This document shows positions 24,195 to 32,194 of a stretch of 42,021 nt of DNA, in pieces. The DNA lies in contig NZ_JMTZ01000051.1 in assembly GCF_000731095.1 (NCBI RefSeq), positions 1 through 42,021 of the forward strand. The letters run 5' to 3'. The notes beneath the pieces were generated by a model. It had not been told where the DNA came from. It was given only the letters and a program-made list of their open reading frames with translations, and did not search any database. The position numbers and the translations under genes are program-made. Positions within the stretch are counted from its first letter, which is position 1; the number at the start of each line of letters is the position of its first letter. This DNA is from Lysobacter antibioticus (GTDB lineage Bacteria > Pseudomonadota > Gammaproteobacteria > Xanthomonadales > Xanthomonadaceae).

Positions 24195-24587
24195 TCACTG
24201 CATGAAGCAGTTCACCTTGACCTGCAGGAAGCTGGCCTGTTCCTGCTGCATCGCGGCCTGGCAGACCGGGTCGGTCGACGAGCCGGCCTGCTGGCACTTC
24301 ATCGCGCGTTGCTGCGAAACGACGTTGTAGATCTGCCGGTTGACCGAGCACTGCGGCGTCGGTGCCGGGCATTGCGCATCCATCACCTGCCAATAGACGT
24401 TCTCGACCTGCTGGCGCTGCTGGCAGATCGGGCTGTTCGGGCCTTGCGTGGTGCAGGCCTGTACGCGCTGGATGTGGCTGATTTCGACTTGGATACGCGA
24501 AGACTGGCAGGCCGCGGTGGCGGCGGAAGCCGCACCCGAGCACAGCATCAGGGCGGACAGGACGGCGGAAACGGTGGCGAGTTTCAT
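24195..24587 (-). CDS. Small secreted protein with duplicated four-cysteine repeat
   Basis: 130 residues, family not recognised. AAGGAGA lies directly before the ATG. A signal peptide (residues 1-22, ending GAASA) directs export. The mature part has eight cysteines: C27, C45, C55, C73 and C80, C98, C109, C127. These form two units of C-x17-C-x9/10-C-x17-C joined by the proline-rich PAPTPQ. The Gln-rich segments between paired cysteines have helical character, so each unit is probably an antiparallel helical hairpin held by two disulfides, comparable in principle to CHCH proteins but with a longer spacing. The function is unknown. It stands alone between repeat-filled gaps. Confidence 0.82.
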   Translation of the reverse strand: MKLATVSAVLSALMLCSGAASAATAACQSSRIQVEISHIQRVQACTTQGPNSPICQQRQQVENVYWQVMDAQCPAPTPQCSVNRQIYNVVSQQRAMKCQQAGSSTDPVCQAAMQQEQASFLQVKVNCFMQ

Positions 24588-25135
24588 GCGGTTCTCCTTG
24601 AGCCGGGGCAATGGAACGAGTCGAGGGGTGAAGCACGATCCGGGGCAAGAGCGCGGCAGAGCGCCGATGCTTGCGACGGGACGTAGGGGCCTGCGATCGC
24701 AGTCGGCGATCGCGCTTGCGATGAGGTCGATGGATGAGGCAACGCAACGCGACGCGCAGGCCTCGGCGCTGCGGCGGGCGATGACGAGATAACGATGCGA
24801 TGCGGCATGGGCCTTCCTGGCGTGTCGCGAACGGCGTGGCCGGTTCGCGTGGTCCTGATCAGTTCGAACCGATTCGTCCGAGCGGATGCGTTCGAGCCGA
24901 CTCGATGCGGCGGCGACGTTCAAGCGGCATTCGGCGGCGGGCGCGGCGATCCTTCGGCGGGCTTCAGCGCCGAATGTATCCGCAAAATTCGCCGGGTCCT
25001 CGCGGGGACGGCTGCGTTTGCTACCCAGTCGACAGTTTTTCCGTGCGGATCGGCCGGGTTCACGGATAAAAAAAGCCCGATGCATGGCATCGGGCTCGGG
25101 TTGCGGCGGCTGTGCGCGCTATGGCGCGGGAAAGC
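24588..25135. other. 548-bp gene-free region
   Basis: No supported gene. It holds the upstream region of the secreted eight-cysteine protein, a pair of imperfect direct repeats (TTCGAACCGATTCG at 24863-24876 and TTCGAGCCGACTCG about 29 bp later), and the phaZ terminator at the right end. Open frames here are short and Arg-rich. Confidence 0.5.
25071..25096 (-). terminator. Rho-independent terminator of phaZ
   Basis: AGCCCGATGC (25074-25083) pairs with GCATCGGGCT (25087-25096) around ATG; on the minus strand it is followed by seven T. It lies 40 bp past the phaZ stop. Confidence 0.92.
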
Positions 25136-26383
25136 TCACGCCGCGTACTTGGCGATGAACTTGCGCACCTGCGGATAGACCTGCTCGCGCCAGCGGCGGC
25201 CGCTGAAGATGCCGTAATGGCCGGCGCCGAGGATGGTCAGGTGCTCGCGGTCGGCTTCGGCCACGCCGGTGCACAGCGTGTGCGCCGCGCGGGTCTGGCC
25301 CTGGCCGGAAATATCGTCGAGTTCGCCTTCGATGGTCAGCAGGGCGGTGTTCTTGATCGCGCCCGGATTCACCCGTTCGCCGGCGACGTCCCACAGCCCG
25401 CGCGGTAACAGGTGCTCCTGGAACACCACGCGGATGGTGTCGAGGTAGTACTCGGCCGGCATGTCGAGCACGGCGTTGTATTCGTCGTAGAAACGGCGGT
25501 GCGAGTCGGCGTCTTCGAGGTCGCCCTTGACCAGGTCCTGGTAGAAATCCCAGTGCGACTGGAAATGCCGCTCGGGATTCATCGCGACGAAACCGCCGTG
25601 CTGCAGGAAGCCCGGATAGACGCGGCGGCCGCGGCCGGGGAAATTGGCCGGCACGTGATGGATCAAATTGCCTTCGAACCACCACAGCGGCTTGTGCACG
25701 GCGAGGTCGTTGACCTGGGTCGGGCTTTCGCGGGTGTCGATCGGGCCGCCCATCATCACCAGCGAACGCGGCGTGGCTTCGCCGCGCGCGGCCATCAGCG
25801 AGACCGCGGCGAGCACCGGCACGGTCGGCTGGCACACGCTGATCACGTGCAGGGTGTCGGCGCCGATCAGGCGGATGAAATCCTGGATGTAGGCGACGTA
25901 GTCATCGAGGGTGAAGGCGCCGTCCTCGGCCGGCACCATGCGCGCGTCGACCCAGTCGGTGATATAGACCTTGTGATCGCGCAGCAGGGTCTTGACCGTG
26001 TCGCGCAGCAGAGTGCTGTGGTGGCCCGACAAGGGCGCGACCACCAGCACCGGCGGATCGTCCTTGAGCTCGGCGATGTTGTCGGCATCGTCGGCATAGC
26101 GCTTGAAGCGCAGCAGCCGGCAGAACGGCTTGCGCTGCATCTCGCGCTCAATCACCGGATAGGCGTTGCCGTCGATCTGGATGGAGTGGATGCCGAACTC
26201 GGGCTTCTCGTAATCCTTGCCGACCCGGTACAGCAGTTCGTAACCGGCGGCCAGGCGCGAGGCGCCGGGCACGGCCGAAAGCCAACTGCCGGGCGCGGCG
26301 AACATCTTCGCGCCGGCTTCGGCCCAGTAGGTCATCGGCGCCATCCAGGCACGGCCGAGTTCATGCATCTGATAAAGCAGCAT
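25136..26383 (-). CDS. phaZ: Intracellular polyhydroxyalkanoate (PHB) depolymerase
   Basis: 415 residues, the usual length for PhaZ1-type enzymes that hydrolyse stored poly-3-hydroxybutyrate granules in the cytoplasm. No signal peptide. The nucleophile is a cysteine in place of serine, in HVISVCQPTVPVLAAVSL (Cys184), as in the Ralstonia enzyme. The acid and base of the triad are likely in LLTIEGELDDISGQGQT and GAGHYGIFSG. The N-terminus MLLYQMHELGRAWMAPM is family-typical. No PHA synthase or phasin gene is in the window, so it is a detached part of the storage pathway. A GCCGGAGC hairpin (26431-26452) lies in its leader. Confidence 0.95.
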   Translation of the reverse strand: MLLYQMHELGRAWMAPMTYWAEAGAKMFAAPGSWLSAVPGASRLAAGYELLYRVGKDYEKPEFGIHSIQIDGNAYPVIEREMQRKPFCRLLRFKRYADDADNIAELKDDPPVLVVAPLSGHHSTLLRDTVKTLLRDHKVYITDWVDARMVPAEDGAFTLDDYVAYIQDFIRLIGADTLHVISVCQPTVPVLAAVSLMAARGEATPRSLVMMGGPIDTRESPTQVNDLAVHKPLWWFEGNLIHHVPANFPGRGRRVYPGFLQHGGFVAMNPERHFQSHWDFYQDLVKGDLEDADSHRRFYDEYNAVLDMPAEYYLDTIRVVFQEHLLPRGLWDVAGERVNPGAIKNTALLTIEGELDDISGQGQTRAAHTLCTGVAEADREHLTILGAGHYGIFSGRRWREQVYPQVRKFIAKYAA

Positions 26384-26430
26384 CGGATGGGACTCTCTGT
26401 GACGTTACGACTGTGGCGGTACGGCCTGAG

Positions 26431-26452
26431 GCCGGAGCGTCGAGGCTCCGGC
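26431..26452. other. Hairpin upstream of phaZ
   Basis: GCCGGAGC (26431-26438) and GCTCCGGC (26445-26452) with a 6-nt loop, about 48 bp before the phaZ start and downstream of the methyltransferase gene. It could be a weak terminator for the latter or a leader structure; no T tract. Confidence 0.35.
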
Positions 26453-26572
26453 CCGGGTGGTTTGCTGCGCCGCAGCATAGCGGATTGGGACGGCGGTCGC
26501 GTGAATGGCCTTAGCGAGTGCGACCCGCGTTCCAGGATGCGCTGAGACGCCGCGGCGTCGCGGTTTGTGGGC

Positions 26573-27181
26573 TTACTCGGCGGTTTCCAATGCCGCGGTG
26601 CCGCCGCGCAACTCCGGCGCCAGCCACAGGTGCGAGCCCAGGCTGGCGAAGCCCTGGGCGGCGAAGCGTTCGCGATAGAACTTGGCCGGGCGGCGCTTGA
26701 AGCCGACCGTGTCGCCTTCGATGCCGTCCTCGCGGCTGAAGGTCTCCAGGAAGGCGACGCCGCCGCAGAGTTCGGCCAGGCCGGACAGGCCGCGGTCGAG
26801 TTCGCGGGTGTCCAGGTAGTGCAACACGTCGCTGCAGATCAGCAGGTCGACCGGGGCGCAGGGGCGCAGGAACTCGAAGTCGCCGAAGCGCGCCAGATGC
26901 AGGTTGCGACTGCGGCCGTAACGGCCGATCGCGTACTCGCTGCTGTCGAAACCCAGATAGCTCGCGCGCGGCCGCAGCTTCAGCAGCGGCGCCCGCCACG
27001 GCCCTTCGCCGCAGCCGATGTCGAGCACGCTGCGCAGCGGGCGCTCCAGGTGGTACTCGGCGGTGGCCACGGCCAGCGCGACCTTGCGCGCCAGGCGGGC
27101 GCTGCCGCCGATGGCCTGGTCCTTGAGGGCCGGGTCGCGGTACCAGCGCTGGAAGTAGTCGCGGTCGTACTGTTTGCTCAT
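26573..27181 (-). CDS. Class I SAM-dependent methyltransferase
   Basis: 202 residues. Motif I of the S-adenosylmethionine-binding fold is SVLDIGCGEGPWRAPLL (Asp54 to Gly60), followed by YLGFDSSEYAIGRY (motif II), and VDLLICSDVLHYLDTRELDR (motif IV/post-motif region). The N-terminal MSKQYDRDYFQRWYRDP resembles the NodS/small-molecule methyltransferase group. The substrate is not predictable. It is divergent from the HemJ/CopD-like gene with a 143-bp spacer. Confidence 0.88.
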   Translation of the reverse strand: MSKQYDRDYFQRWYRDPALKDQAIGGSARLARKVALAVATAEYHLERPLRSVLDIGCGEGPWRAPLLKLRPRASYLGFDSSEYAIGRYGRSRNLHLARFGDFEFLRPCAPVDLLICSDVLHYLDTRELDRGLSGLAELCGGVAFLETFSREDGIEGDTVGFKRRPAKFYRERFAAQGFASLGSHLWLAPELRGGTAALETAE

Positions 27182-27324
27182 GGGGTCATCGGCGTTGCGT
27201 GGAGCGTGGCATCCTATCGTGCCCGGCCGGCGGACAGGGTGCGACGCGCGCCTGCGTTGTATTCGATGATGGTTTCATCGGTTCCGCCCGCCGACACCGC
27301 CAGCCGACTTCAGGACGCCCGCGC

Positions 27325-27747
27325 ATGAATGCCTATCTGTGGACCAAGACCTTCCATCTCGTGTTCGTGATGGCCTGGATGGGCTCGGTGTTCTACCTGC
27401 CGCGGATCCTGGTCAACCTGGCCGAAGCCGGCGACGAGCCGGCGGTGCGCGCCCGATTGGTGCTGATGGGGCGGCGCCTGTACCGCTTCGGCCACATCAT
27501 GTTCGGCGTTGCCGCGATCCTGGGCGGCGTGCTGTGGTTCGTGTTCCACATGAGCGGCGGCTGGCTGCACGCCAAGCTGACCGTGGTCGCTGTGATGCTG
27601 GCCTATTACATCGTCACCGGCCGTTGGCTCAAGGGTGTCGATCAGGGGCGCGCGCTGCCGTCCTCGCGCAACTTGCGCATCTTCAACGAGATCCCGGTGT
27701 TCGCCCTGATCGCGATCGTCTGGCTGGTGTTGGCTAAGCCGTTTTGA
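27325..27747 (+). CDS. HemJ/CopD-like membrane protein
   Basis: 140 residues with four hydrophobic helices. The first helix TKTFHLVFVMAWMGSVFYLP carries His11, and the third block GWLHAKLTVVAVMLAYYIVT carries another conserved His and Lys, which is the arrangement of the UPF0093/HemJ family (heme-binding protoporphyrinogen IX oxidase) and of the related CopD family. The length equals HemJ. The HemJ reaction (protoporphyrinogen IX to protoporphyrin IX) is possible but not proven here; no other heme genes are adjacent. A perfect terminator palindrome follows. Confidence 0.8.
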   Translation: MNAYLWTKTFHLVFVMAWMGSVFYLPRILVNLAEAGDEPAVRARLVLMGRRLYRFGHIMFGVAAILGGVLWFVFHMSGGWLHAKLTVVAVMLAYYIVTGRWLKGVDQGRALPSSRNLRIFNEIPVFALIAIVWLVLAKPF

Positions 27748-27752
27748 GCCGG

Positions 27753-27810
27753 GAATGGGGATTCGGGAATCGGGATTCGTAAAAGCGGGATTCGTAAAAG
27801 CGGGAATCGT
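27753..27810. repeat. GGGAATCGGGATTCG tandem repeat tract
   Basis: Two exact copies of GGGATTCGTAAAAGC (27772-27786, 27787-27801) within a run of GGGAAT(C/G)GGG units, the same family as the inverted pair near 31171-31295. Confidence 0.7.
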
Positions 27811-27840
27811 GGGCGGGCCGACGCTGGCGACCTGGTAACG

Positions 27841-27872
27841 AAAACGGCGACCTGCCGGCAGGTCGCCGTTTT
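27841..27872 (+). terminator. Terminator of the HemJ/CopD-like gene
   Basis: AAAACGGCGACCTGCC (27841-27856) is followed directly by its full reverse complement (27857-27872), then TGTTGTT. A 16-bp perfect palindrome with a T-rich end. Confidence 0.8.
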
Positions 27873-27887
27873 GTTGTTCGCCAGTGC

Positions 27888-28068
27888 GCCGAAGGGCAAA
27901 TCCCCCGCGCCGAAACTGCATCGGGCTTCGTGCTCAGGTCGGGCGCTCGCCCCCTTCTTCAAAGCGGGCGATGGGAGTCTGCGATGGCAGAGAGTGTTCG
28001 GGGCCTACGTTCAGCCCTTGCTTTTGCTGTTCCCCCCCTTTGGAAAAGGGGGGCAGGGGGGATTTGCT
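27888..28068. repeat. Composite intergenic repeat, module order B-A
   Basis: Module B (about 27888-27973; GGCAAATCCCCCGCGCCGAA and ACTGCATCGGGCTTCGTG) precedes module A (28020-28068; GCTTTTGCTGTTCCCCCCCT, GGAAAAGGGGGG, GGGATTTGCT). The order is reversed relative to 24027-24172 while both modules keep the same orientation. With the terminator and tandem tract it fills the 335-bp gap 27748-28082. Confidence 0.85.
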
Positions 28069-28082
28069 CTAACGCGAATGCT

Positions 28083-29792
28083 TCAACGATTCTTGAAATC
28101 GTCCGCTTTCGGCAGCGCCAGCGGAATCGCGTTCGCGTCGCAATCGCCCTTCGCGCACAACGCCGCGCGCAGCTTCGGCATGCTCTGCAGCATGAAGTGG
28201 TAGATCGTGTTCTGCTCGACGCTGCCGCGCACGGCGTCGCTGCCGGGGCCGCGCGCCCAGATGCCGACGTCGTCGCCGCCATGGGTCTCGGCGTTGGTCG
28301 GCACCAGCGCTTCCTGCATGTAGTCCGGATGCGCGGTGTCGACCTTGCTCAGGTCCGGGCGGCCCTTCTCGGCCATCTGCGTGCCGCTGACGGTGTGCGG
28401 ATAACGGTGCGGACCTTCCGGTTGCTGCGCGCTGGCGCCGACGTAGCCGGGGCCGTTGCTGTAGCTGAGGGTGGTGTAGGGCATGCCGAGCGCGTCGCGG
28501 GCGTAGTCGCCCGGGTCGCCTTCTTCGCCGCTGCTGCCGCGCACCTTGCCGAGCATCGGGTTGCCGCGCACCGGGTAGCCGACGAAGCTCAAGGTATGCG
28601 AGTGGTCGGCGGTGACTAGGATCAGGGTGTCGTCGGCCGAAGTCGCCTGGTTCGCAGCCTCCACCGCTTCGCTCAGGGCGATGGTGTCGGTCAGGGCGCG
28701 GTAGGCGTTGCCGAGGTGATGGGCGTGGTCGATGCGTCCGCCTTCGACCAACAGCACGAAGCCCTTGTCGCCCTTGATGCGCTTGAGGCGTTCGATCGCC
28801 GCGGTGGTCATCTCCGCCAGCGAGGGTTCGCCGGCGCCGTCCTGCGGGCGGTCGTGCGAGAACTGCATGTGGTCGGGCTCGAAAAGGCCGAACAGCGGCT
28901 GGTCCTTCGGCGCCGCGGCGAATTGCTTGGCGTTCCAGACATAGCTGCCGCCGGGGTGGCGCTGCTTCCAGGTCGCGACCAGATCGCGGCCGTCGAGGCG
29001 CTGGCCGACCTTGTCGTCGTACTCGGGGTCGCGCTGTTCGGCGGTCATGAAGTTGCCGCGGCCGCCGCCGAGCAACACGTCCGGGCCGGTGCCGTAGGGC
29101 GATTCGATCATCTGCCGGGCGATGTCGGCGCAGCCTTCGGCCTTGGCTTTCTCCGGCAGGTCCATGTCGTTTTCCCAGTTGCGATCGGCCGAATGGCTGA
29201 AGGTCGCGCCAGGGGTGGCATGGGTGACGCGGGTGGTGGTGACCACGCCGGTGGCCAGGCCGCTGCTCGCGGCGAGTTCCCACAGGGTCAGCATCGGTGC
29301 CGCCAATGCGCCGGCGCAATCGCCGCGCGCGGCCTGCTGGCCGATGCTGAGCACGCCGGCGCGGGTCTTCACCCCGGTGGCCATCGCGCTCATGGTGCCG
29401 GCCGAATCGGGCGTCTGCGAGTCGGTGTTGTAGGTCTTGCTGAGCGCGGTCGCGGGGAAGCGTTCCCAACTCAGGCGGTTCTCTTCGCCGGGCGCGCCCT
29501 TGAGCTGGCCGGCGAGGATGCGCGCGGCGGCGACCGTGGTCAGGCTCATGCCGTCGCCGACGAACAGGATCACGTTCTTGGCCTGGCCGCCGCTGGCGCC
29601 GCGTTGCGCGGCCTGGGCGGCGCCGTCGCGATACCACCAGGCCGGCGTCTCGCCCTGCGGATGCTGGATCGCGGGGACGTCGATGGCGACGCCGTGTGCC
29701 GCGGGCGCATCGGCGCGCGTGGGCGCCGATGCGGCGCAGGCGCTGAGCAGCGCGGGAACGAGAAGGACGGAAGCGGAACGCAGCTTGGACAT
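28083..29792 (-). CDS. Alkaline phosphatase-family lipoprotein
   Basis: 569 residues from the ATG at 29792 (MSKLRSAS). Lipoprotein signal with lipobox LSAC (Cys19). The PhoA-type core is complete: first metal Asp in NVILFVGDGMS (Asp80), nucleophile Ser130 in DSQTPDSAGTMSAMATGVKT, metal ligands in VEGGRIDHAHHLGNAYRALT, ILVTADHSHTLSF, and His in NAETHGGDDVGIWARGPG. It hydrolyses phosphomonoesters outside the cytoplasm and releases phosphate. An upstream in-frame start at 29963 would bury the signal. The C-terminus has a short disulfide-like CAKGDC pair. No pho box was identified upstream. Confidence 0.94.
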   Translation of the reverse strand: MSKLRSASVLLVPALLSACAASAPTRADAPAAHGVAIDVPAIQHPQGETPAWWYRDGAAQAAQRGASGGQAKNVILFVGDGMSLTTVAAARILAGQLKGAPGEENRLSWERFPATALSKTYNTDSQTPDSAGTMSAMATGVKTRAGVLSIGQQAARGDCAGALAAPMLTLWELAASSGLATGVVTTTRVTHATPGATFSHSADRNWENDMDLPEKAKAEGCADIARQMIESPYGTGPDVLLGGGRGNFMTAEQRDPEYDDKVGQRLDGRDLVATWKQRHPGGSYVWNAKQFAAAPKDQPLFGLFEPDHMQFSHDRPQDGAGEPSLAEMTTAAIERLKRIKGDKGFVLLVEGGRIDHAHHLGNAYRALTDTIALSEAVEAANQATSADDTLILVTADHSHTLSFVGYPVRGNPMLGKVRGSSGEEGDPGDYARDALGMPYTTLSYSNGPGYVGASAQQPEGPHRYPHTVSGTQMAEKGRPDLSKVDTAHPDYMQEALVPTNAETHGGDDVGIWARGPGSDAVRGSVEQNTIYHFMLQSMPKLRAALCAKGDCDANAIPLALPKADDFKNR

Positions 29793-29913
29793 GGACGGCC
29801 GGCTTGGGATGACTAGCCGGCGATTATGCCCCGGGTCTGTGACGGCGCGGCGCTGGCACCCGGGCGTCGCTTTGCGGGAACAGGCGGGAGCGGGGGGCGG
29901 GTAAGCAGGAGCG

Positions 29914-29974
29914 AGGAGTGAGGAGTGAGTAAGGGCCGGAGCAACGCCGTTGCCTTCGCTCACTCCTCACTCCT
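29914..29974. repeat. 16-bp perfect inverted repeat between phosphatase and MFS genes
   Basis: AGGAGTGAGGAGTGAG (29914-29929) and its reverse complement (29959-29974) with a 29-bp loop. Each arm is itself two GGAGTGA units. There is no T tract. Confidence 0.8.
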
Positions 29975-29992
29975 ACCCACTCACTTCTAGCT

Positions 29993-31165
29993 TCAAATAG
30001 CCTGTCCCAGCCGCAGGTCCGAGCGGTGCTCGAGGAAATTCACCACCAACCCGAGCCCGATCACGAACGCGGCGACTACCAGGATCTGGTTGAGGCCGAC
30101 CTGCCGCAGCACCACGCCGCCGATCAACGAACCCAGGGCGATGCCGATGTTGTAGCCCGACACGGTCAGGCTGGAGGCGATCTCGGCCGAACCCGGGATC
30201 AGCCGGCGCGACACTTCGATGCCGTAGTGGCCGAGCGACGGCGTCGCGCTCATCGCGAACAAACCAAGCACCAGGATGCCGGCGTAGGCCGCCGAGGGCA
30301 GGCCGATCAGGAAATAGATCGCCAGGAACAGCGCCGCGATCAGGGCGTAGTTGAAGCCGATCGTGCGCGATACGCCAAAACGCGCGGCGGCGATACCGCC
30401 GACGTGGTTGCCCAGCACCACGCCGATGCCGAACAGCAACAGCAGCAGGTTGGCGGTGTCCTGGCTGTAGCCGAGCGAATCGATGATGAGCTTGGGCAGA
30501 TAGGTGTAGGCGATGAAGTAACCGCCGAACAGCAGCACGATCTTCATCAGCGCCGACAGCACGCGCGGGTTGGAGATCACTTCGACGAAACCGACCTGCT
30601 GCGCAGCGGCCTCGCGCGCGCCGGCGCGCGCCGGGATCCAGCGCCACATCGCCGCCGCGGCGATGAAATAGCTCGCGCCGAGCAGCCAGAACGTCGCTTG
30701 CCAGTGGTAGTGATCGCTGACGAATCCCATGATCGGAATGCTCAACACGATGGCGATGGTCAGGCCGGACACCACCTGGGACATGCCCTCGATGGTCGAG
30801 CGTGGGCTGAGCTTGCCGGCCAGCGGCATCGCCAGCGAGAAGAACAGGCCGTGGTTGGCGCCGAGCAACAGCCGCGCGACCAGCAGCAGGCCGAAGTGCT
30901 CGCTGGCCGAAGCGAGCACGGTCAACACGCCGGCCAGGGCCATCGACACCGCCAGTGTCAGGCGGGCGTCGTAACGCTGCAGCAACCGAGTCAGCAGCGG
31001 CGCGCCGATGGTCACGCCGATGGCGTAGATCGCCACCAGCCACCCGAGCTCGTCGCTGCTGCGGTGCAGTTGATGGCTCAGCGACGGAATCAGCCCGACC
31101 GTGCCGAATTCGGCCGAGCCGAGCGCGAAGGCGCCGAGCAGGAGAGAAAACAGGGGTTTGTTCAT
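29993..31165 (-). CDS. MFS efflux transporter (AraJ/DHA1 type)
   Basis: 390 residues with twelve hydrophobic segments. It starts MNKPLFSLLLGAFALGSAEF, continues with GTVGLIPSLSHQL and the first-loop motif A-like LLQRYDARLTLAV, and has motif C-like GLFFSLAMPLAGKL in the middle. This order fits AraJ/YdhP/SotB exporters of sugars, arabinose-like compounds or drugs. The substrate is unknown. The start is followed upstream by an inverted GGGAAT repeat and the SDR gene; it could be co-transcribed with the SDR. Confidence 0.92.
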   Translation of the reverse strand: MNKPLFSLLLGAFALGSAEFGTVGLIPSLSHQLHRSSDELGWLVAIYAIGVTIGAPLLTRLLQRYDARLTLAVSMALAGVLTVLASASEHFGLLLVARLLLGANHGLFFSLAMPLAGKLSPRSTIEGMSQVVSGLTIAIVLSIPIMGFVSDHYHWQATFWLLGASYFIAAAAMWRWIPARAGAREAAAQQVGFVEVISNPRVLSALMKIVLLFGGYFIAYTYLPKLIIDSLGYSQDTANLLLLLFGIGVVLGNHVGGIAAARFGVSRTIGFNYALIAALFLAIYFLIGLPSAAYAGILVLGLFAMSATPSLGHYGIEVSRRLIPGSAEIASSLTVSGYNIGIALGSLIGGVVLRQVGLNQILVVAAFVIGLGLVVNFLEHRSDLRLGQAI

Positions 31166-31170
31166 TGGGC

Positions 31171-31295
31171 GGGAATCGGGGATCGGGAATAGGGAATGGG
31201 ACGAGCAAGAACAGCGAAAGCGAGAAAGGCGGGGCGAAAGTACGGATTGTTGCGGAACCGCTTCTGCGATTCCCTATTCCCGATTCCCCATTCCC
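31171..31295. repeat. GGGAATCGGGAATAGGGAAT inverted repeat
   Basis: ATCGGGAATAGGGAAT (31182-31197) and its exact reverse complement (31269-31284) with imperfect extensions on both sides, spanning almost the entire 136-bp gap between the MFS and SDR genes. It would form a large hairpin in a common mRNA. Confidence 0.85.
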
Positions 31296-31301
31296 GGCGG
31301 C

Positions 31302-32078
31302 TTACAAATGACTGCCGCCGCTGGCATCGAGCGTGGTGCCGGTGAGCCAGCGGCCGTCGTGCGAGGCGACGAAGGCTACCGCATCGGCGATGTCCTCCGG
31401 TTGACCCACTCGCCCGATCGCCTGGCTCTGCAAAATCGCCGCGCGGCCGGCCTCGTCCTGCAGGAAGGTGTTCATGACCGTTTCGATGGCGCCGGGCGAG
31501 ACGTTGTTGACGGTAATGCCGCGCGCGGCGAACTCGGGCGCGAGCTGCAGGGTCAGGGTTTCCAGCGCGCCCTTGCTGGCGGCGTAGGCGGCCAGGCCCG
31601 GGGTGGCGACGCGGGTCGACAGCGAGGAGATGTTGACGATGCGGCCGCCTTCGTTGAGGCGCGGCGCGGCCTGCTGGATGGCGAAGAACACGCCTTTGAC
31701 GTTGACGTCGAACAGGCGGTCGAACTGCGCCTCGGTGGTGTCGGCCGGTGTGGCGGCCACGGCGACGCCGGCGTTGTTGACCAGGATGTCGAAGCCGGGC
31801 CGGCCGTTGGCGTCGAGCAGGAAACGATCGAGTTCGACATAGGCCTGGACGATCGAGGCGACCGAGCCCAGGTCGGCGCCGATGGCGACCGACTGCACGC
31901 CGAGGGCGCGGATCTCGGCGGCCACCGCCTCGGCTTCGTCGCGCGAGGCGCCGTAGTTGATCGCGACATGGGCGCCGTCGCGGGCCAGGCGCAGGGCGAT
32001 GGCGCGGCCGATGCCGCGGCTGGCGCCGGTCACGAACGCGGTCTTGCCGTGCAGGGGGTTGCTGGAAAGCGTGCTCAT
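31302..32078 (-). CDS. SDR-family oxidoreductase
   Basis: 258 residues from the ATG at 32078 (MSTLSSNPL). Classical short-chain dehydrogenase/reductase: cofactor motif TGASRGIG (17-24), NNAG near residue 101, catalytic Ser152 in IVNISSLSTR, and Tyr165-x-x-x-Lys169 in AAYAASKG. The end SGGSHL is family-typical. It uses NAD(P)H on an unknown carbonyl or alcohol substrate. It is divergent from the ArsR-like regulator across a perfect palindrome that almost certainly controls it. The MFS gene lies downstream on the same strand. Confidence 0.93.
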   Translation of the reverse strand: MSTLSSNPLHGKTAFVTGASRGIGRAIALRLARDGAHVAINYGASRDEAEAVAAEIRALGVQSVAIGADLGSVASIVQAYVELDRFLLDANGRPGFDILVNNAGVAVAATPADTTEAQFDRLFDVNVKGVFFAIQQAAPRLNEGGRIVNISSLSTRVATPGLAAYAASKGALETLTLQLAPEFAARGITVNNVSPGAIETVMNTFLQDEAGRAAILQSQAIGRVGQPEDIADAVAFVASHDGRWLTGTTLDASGGSHL

Positions 32079-32129
32079 GTCGGGTGTCCGGAGAGGAGGG
32101 GCGGCTGGGGAGGGCGATGTGTTATTCTG

Positions 32130-32150
32130 TTGTTCCGATATTCGGAACAA
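32130..32150. promoter_or_regulatory. Perfect palindromic operator between SDR and ArsR-like genes
   Basis: TTGTTCCGA (32130-32138), TAT spacer, TCGGAACAA (32142-32150): a 21-bp palindrome with exact 9-bp arms in an otherwise GC-rich intergenic region. It lies in the only spacer shared by the regulator and the SDR, and TTATTCT next to it may be part of a promoter. An operator for the ArsR-like regulator is the natural interpretation. Confidence 0.7.
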
Positions 32151-32194
32151 TGGAAACCATAGCAGCAGGCCTCGGCTTGTTGCAAGCTGTCGCC

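Noticed and set aside
27199-27324. N-terminal extension of the HemJ/CopD-like frame
   Set aside because: No hydrophobic or conserved segment; the ATG at 27325 starts right at the family-typical first helix.
27325-27747. Calling the protein a copper resistance protein CopD outright
   Set aside because: Length and His/Lys pattern fit UPF0093/HemJ at least as well, and no copper genes are nearby, so the name is left open.
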